Source: Bacteroides sp. M10 (GTDB lineage: Bacteria; Bacteroidota; Bacteroidia; Bacteroidales; Bacteroidaceae). From it: DNA of 64,000 nt. The notes beneath the pieces are model-generated. The model ran no database searches and had not been told where the DNA came from. It saw only the letters and a program-made list of their open reading frames with translations. The stretch lies in the NCBI RefSeq assembly GCF_014334015.1, contig NZ_CP060488.1, positions 5,290,501 through 5,354,500 of the forward strand, given 5' to 3'. Positions 62,660 to 64,000 of the stretch are shown here, piece after piece. A program made the position numbers and the translations under genes. How positions within the stretch are numbered: position 1 is the first letter of the stretch; each line of letters starts with the position of its first letter.

Positions 62660-62860
62660 ATGAAAGTACAAGTGAACAACAAAGAGGTGGAAATTACTCC
62701 CGACTCTACCCTTACACAACTGACAGCACAGCTCGAACTTCCGGTTCAAGGCATTGCTATCGCCGTAAACAACAAAATGATTCCCCGTACCGAATGGGAG
62801 GGTTTCATATTGCATGAGAACGATAACCTGGTGATTATCAAAGCTGCTTGCGGAGGATAA
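62660..62860 (+). CDS. thiS: Sulphur carrier protein ThiS
   Basis: A 66-residue ubiquitin-like carrier that brings sulphur to the thiazole ring in thiamine synthesis. It begins MKVQVNNKEVEITPDST and ends in the required Gly-Gly (KAACGG), with a normal ThiS length. The frame is open to 62585, but that extension lies in the riboswitch leader; the ATG at 62660 is the start. Four bp before thiE. Confidence 0.94.
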   Translation: MKVQVNNKEVEITPDSTLTQLTAQLELPVQGIAIAVNNKMIPRTEWEGFILHENDNLVIIKAACGG

Positions 62861-62864
62861 GGGA

Positions 62865-63482
62865 ATGGTCAGTCTACAATTTATCACGCATCAGACCGAA
62901 CGGTACTCGTACCTCGAATCGGCACGTATGGCACTCGAAGGCGGGTGCAAATGGATCCAACTACGCATGAAAGAGGCTCCTCTCGAAGAAGTGGAGGCAG
63001 TAGCCCTGCAACTGAAACCGCTTTGTAAAGAGCACGAAGCAATCCTGGTTCTGGACGATCACGTTGAACTGGCGCGAAAGCTGGAAGTGGACGGTGTGCA
63101 TCTGGGCAAAAAGGATATGCCTATCGACCAGGCCCGCCAAATTCTTGGAGAGGCTTTCATTATCGGCGGCACTGCAAATACATTCGAAGATGTTGTACAG
63201 CACTATCGTGCCGGTGCCGATTATCTTGGCATCGGTCCTTTCCGGTTTACTACCACCAAAAAGAATTTAAGCCCTGTACTGGGATTGGAAGGCTATTCCT
63301 CCATCCTTTCACAGATGAAAGAGGCGAATATCGAAATCCCCGTAGTAGCGATTGGAGGAATCACTTATGAGGATATTCCTGCCATACTTCACACAGGAGT
63401 AAACGGGATAGCCCTATCGGGAACCATTCTCGGAGCGGATAATCCGGTAGAAGAGACACGTAGAATCATTGAAAGTGATTAA
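62865..63482 (+). CDS. thiE: Thiamine phosphate synthase
   Basis: A 205-residue TIM-barrel enzyme that joins the thiazole and pyrimidine parts. Conserved motifs: GGCKWIQLRMK, LVLDDHVELARKLEVDGVHLGKKDMP (diphosphate site), IGGTANTFED, GADYLGIGPFRFTTTKK and VAIGGI near the end. Length is usual. Second gene of the thi operon; 160 bp separate it from thiG and contain a palindromic repeat. Confidence 0.95.
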   Translation: MVSLQFITHQTERYSYLESARMALEGGCKWIQLRMKEAPLEEVEAVALQLKPLCKEHEAILVLDDHVELARKLEVDGVHLGKKDMPIDQARQILGEAFIIGGTANTFEDVVQHYRAGADYLGIGPFRFTTTKKNLSPVLGLEGYSSILSQMKEANIEIPVVAIGGITYEDIPAILHTGVNGIALSGTILGADNPVEETRRIIESD

Positions 63483-63489
63483 TGGAAAT

Positions 63490-63596
63490 TTATAGAAACG
63501 CAGATTAACGCAAATTTTCGCAAAAAATTAAGTTCTCCAACATAGCGTAGCCCTCTAATAATCTGCGAAAATTTGCGTTAATCTGCGTTTCTATAA
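63490..63596. repeat. Long palindromic repeat, copy 4 of 4
   Basis: Perfect 33-nt arms at 63490-63522 and 63564-63596 (TTATAGAAACGCAGATTAAC... left) with a 41-nt loop, between thiE and thiG. In this copy TTATCGCA of other copies is TTTTCGCA, and the opposite arm changes with it. Confidence 0.93.
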
Positions 63597-63641
63597 TTGT
63601 CTGCAAAATTAGCATTTAAATAATCAACTAAAATATAGAGA

Positions 63642-64000
63642 ATGGAAAAGTTAGTAATTGCGGGACGCGAATTTAACTCCCGTCTTTTCCTGGGAACAGG
63701 AAAATTCAATTCCAATGAAATAATGGAACAAGCTATTCTGGCTTCAGGTACGGAAATGGTTACTGTTGCCATGAAACGAATCGACATGGACAACAAAGAG
63801 GATGACATGCTGAAACATATTATTCATCCGAATATTCAGCTATTGCCCAATACTTCCGGTGTACGTAATGCAGAGGAGGCTGTTTTTGCAGCACAACTGG
63901 CTCGTGAAGCCTTTGGAACAAATTGGCTGAAACTGGAAATTCACCCGGACCCACGCTATCTGCTCCCTGACTCTATCGAGACACTGAAAGCTACAGAAGA
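63642..64000 (+). CDS. thiG: Thiazole synthase, 5' part, cut by window edge
   Basis: The first 119 residues of ThiG, which makes the thiazole phosphate ring with ThiS-thiocarboxylate and dehydroglycine. It starts [22 protein letters not shown], followed by [15 protein letters not shown] and [15 protein letters not shown], typical of the family, and [14 protein letters not shown]. The normal length is about 255, so roughly half is visible. The Schiff-base Lys should lie near residue 100 (WLKLEIHPD). Confidence 0.93.
   Translation, partial: MEKLVIAGREFNSRLFLGTGKFNSNEIMEQAILASGTEMVTVAMKRIDMDNKEDDMLKHIIHPNIQLLPNTSGVRNAEEAVFAAQLAREAFGTNWLKLEIHPDPRYLLPDSIETLKATE

Noticed and set aside
11123..63596. 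The four palindromic repeats as CRISPR units
   Set aside because: They are tens of kilobases apart, with no spacers or cas genes.

Overview
The window looks like chromosomal DNA from a gut Bacteroides (B. thetaiotaomicron/ovatus type). The evidence is protein content (GH97 enzyme, bile-salt-hydrolase-like secreted enzyme, SusB-like lipoprotein, tandem NagA paralogues, nspC, Bacteroides-type SodB) and many copies of the Bacteroides -7 promoter element TAnnTTTG placed 20-80 bp before start codons. No species call is possible from sequence alone.

Layout. 1-1671: GC-rich end of an integrative element with two tandem tyrosine recombinases on the minus strand (one cut by the window edge). 1947-2669: AT-richer debris, namely a recombinase C-terminus, a truncated DUF5119-type fimbrial lipoprotein and a fimbrillin-like tail. 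2914-6124: a PD-(D/E)XK (Rpn/PDDEXK_2) gene split by a complete group II intron (2956-5329) that encodes its own RT/maturase; two near-identical terminator hairpins flank this unit. 6244-17943: mostly single genes (acyltransferase, choloylglycine hydrolase family, PagL-like deacylase, CAT-like acetyltransferase, DUF4301, a Rel/SpoT homologue with a degenerate hydrolase domain, MFS, panB, HAD phosphatase). 18094: MATE pump. 19498-29446: a regulatory module: a three-gene ABC operon (two FtsX/MacB permeases and one ATPase) with a good sigma-54 promoter and two tandem dyads 21 bp apart upstream, a divergent phosphoesterase/outer-membrane pair, and then an NtrC-type regulator and its kinase. 29457-31911: Crp/Fnr regulator and hybrid-cluster protein with a palindromic operator. 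31964-38838: uracil/xanthine permease, K+/H+ antiporter, acyl-CoA ligase, GH97. 38957-46594: OmpR-type two-component pair convergent with a CzcCBA/CusCBA heavy-metal efflux operon. 46830-49797: thioredoxin and two tandem NagA-family genes. 49991-50602: six-tRNA operon (Gly/Leu). 50721-60317: nspC, a flavodoxin-fold oxidoreductase, AAA/PD-(D/E)XK protein, glycine-zipper lipoprotein, UvrD/PcrA helicase, a secreted YD-like protein and sodB. 60468-64000: sensor kinase, then a TPP riboswitch and thiS-thiE-thiG.

Themes beyond the genes: (i) a four-copy family of long perfect palindromes with compensatory changes (11123, 36731, 47288, 63490); (ii) the sigma-54/enhancer architecture of the ABC operon; (iii) an intron that splits a nuclease gene cleanly; (iv) interleaved inverted repeats at 54539-54616 that could form a pseudoknot or two alternative hairpins.

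All positions, motifs and pairings were read by eye; no alignment, folding or database search was run.
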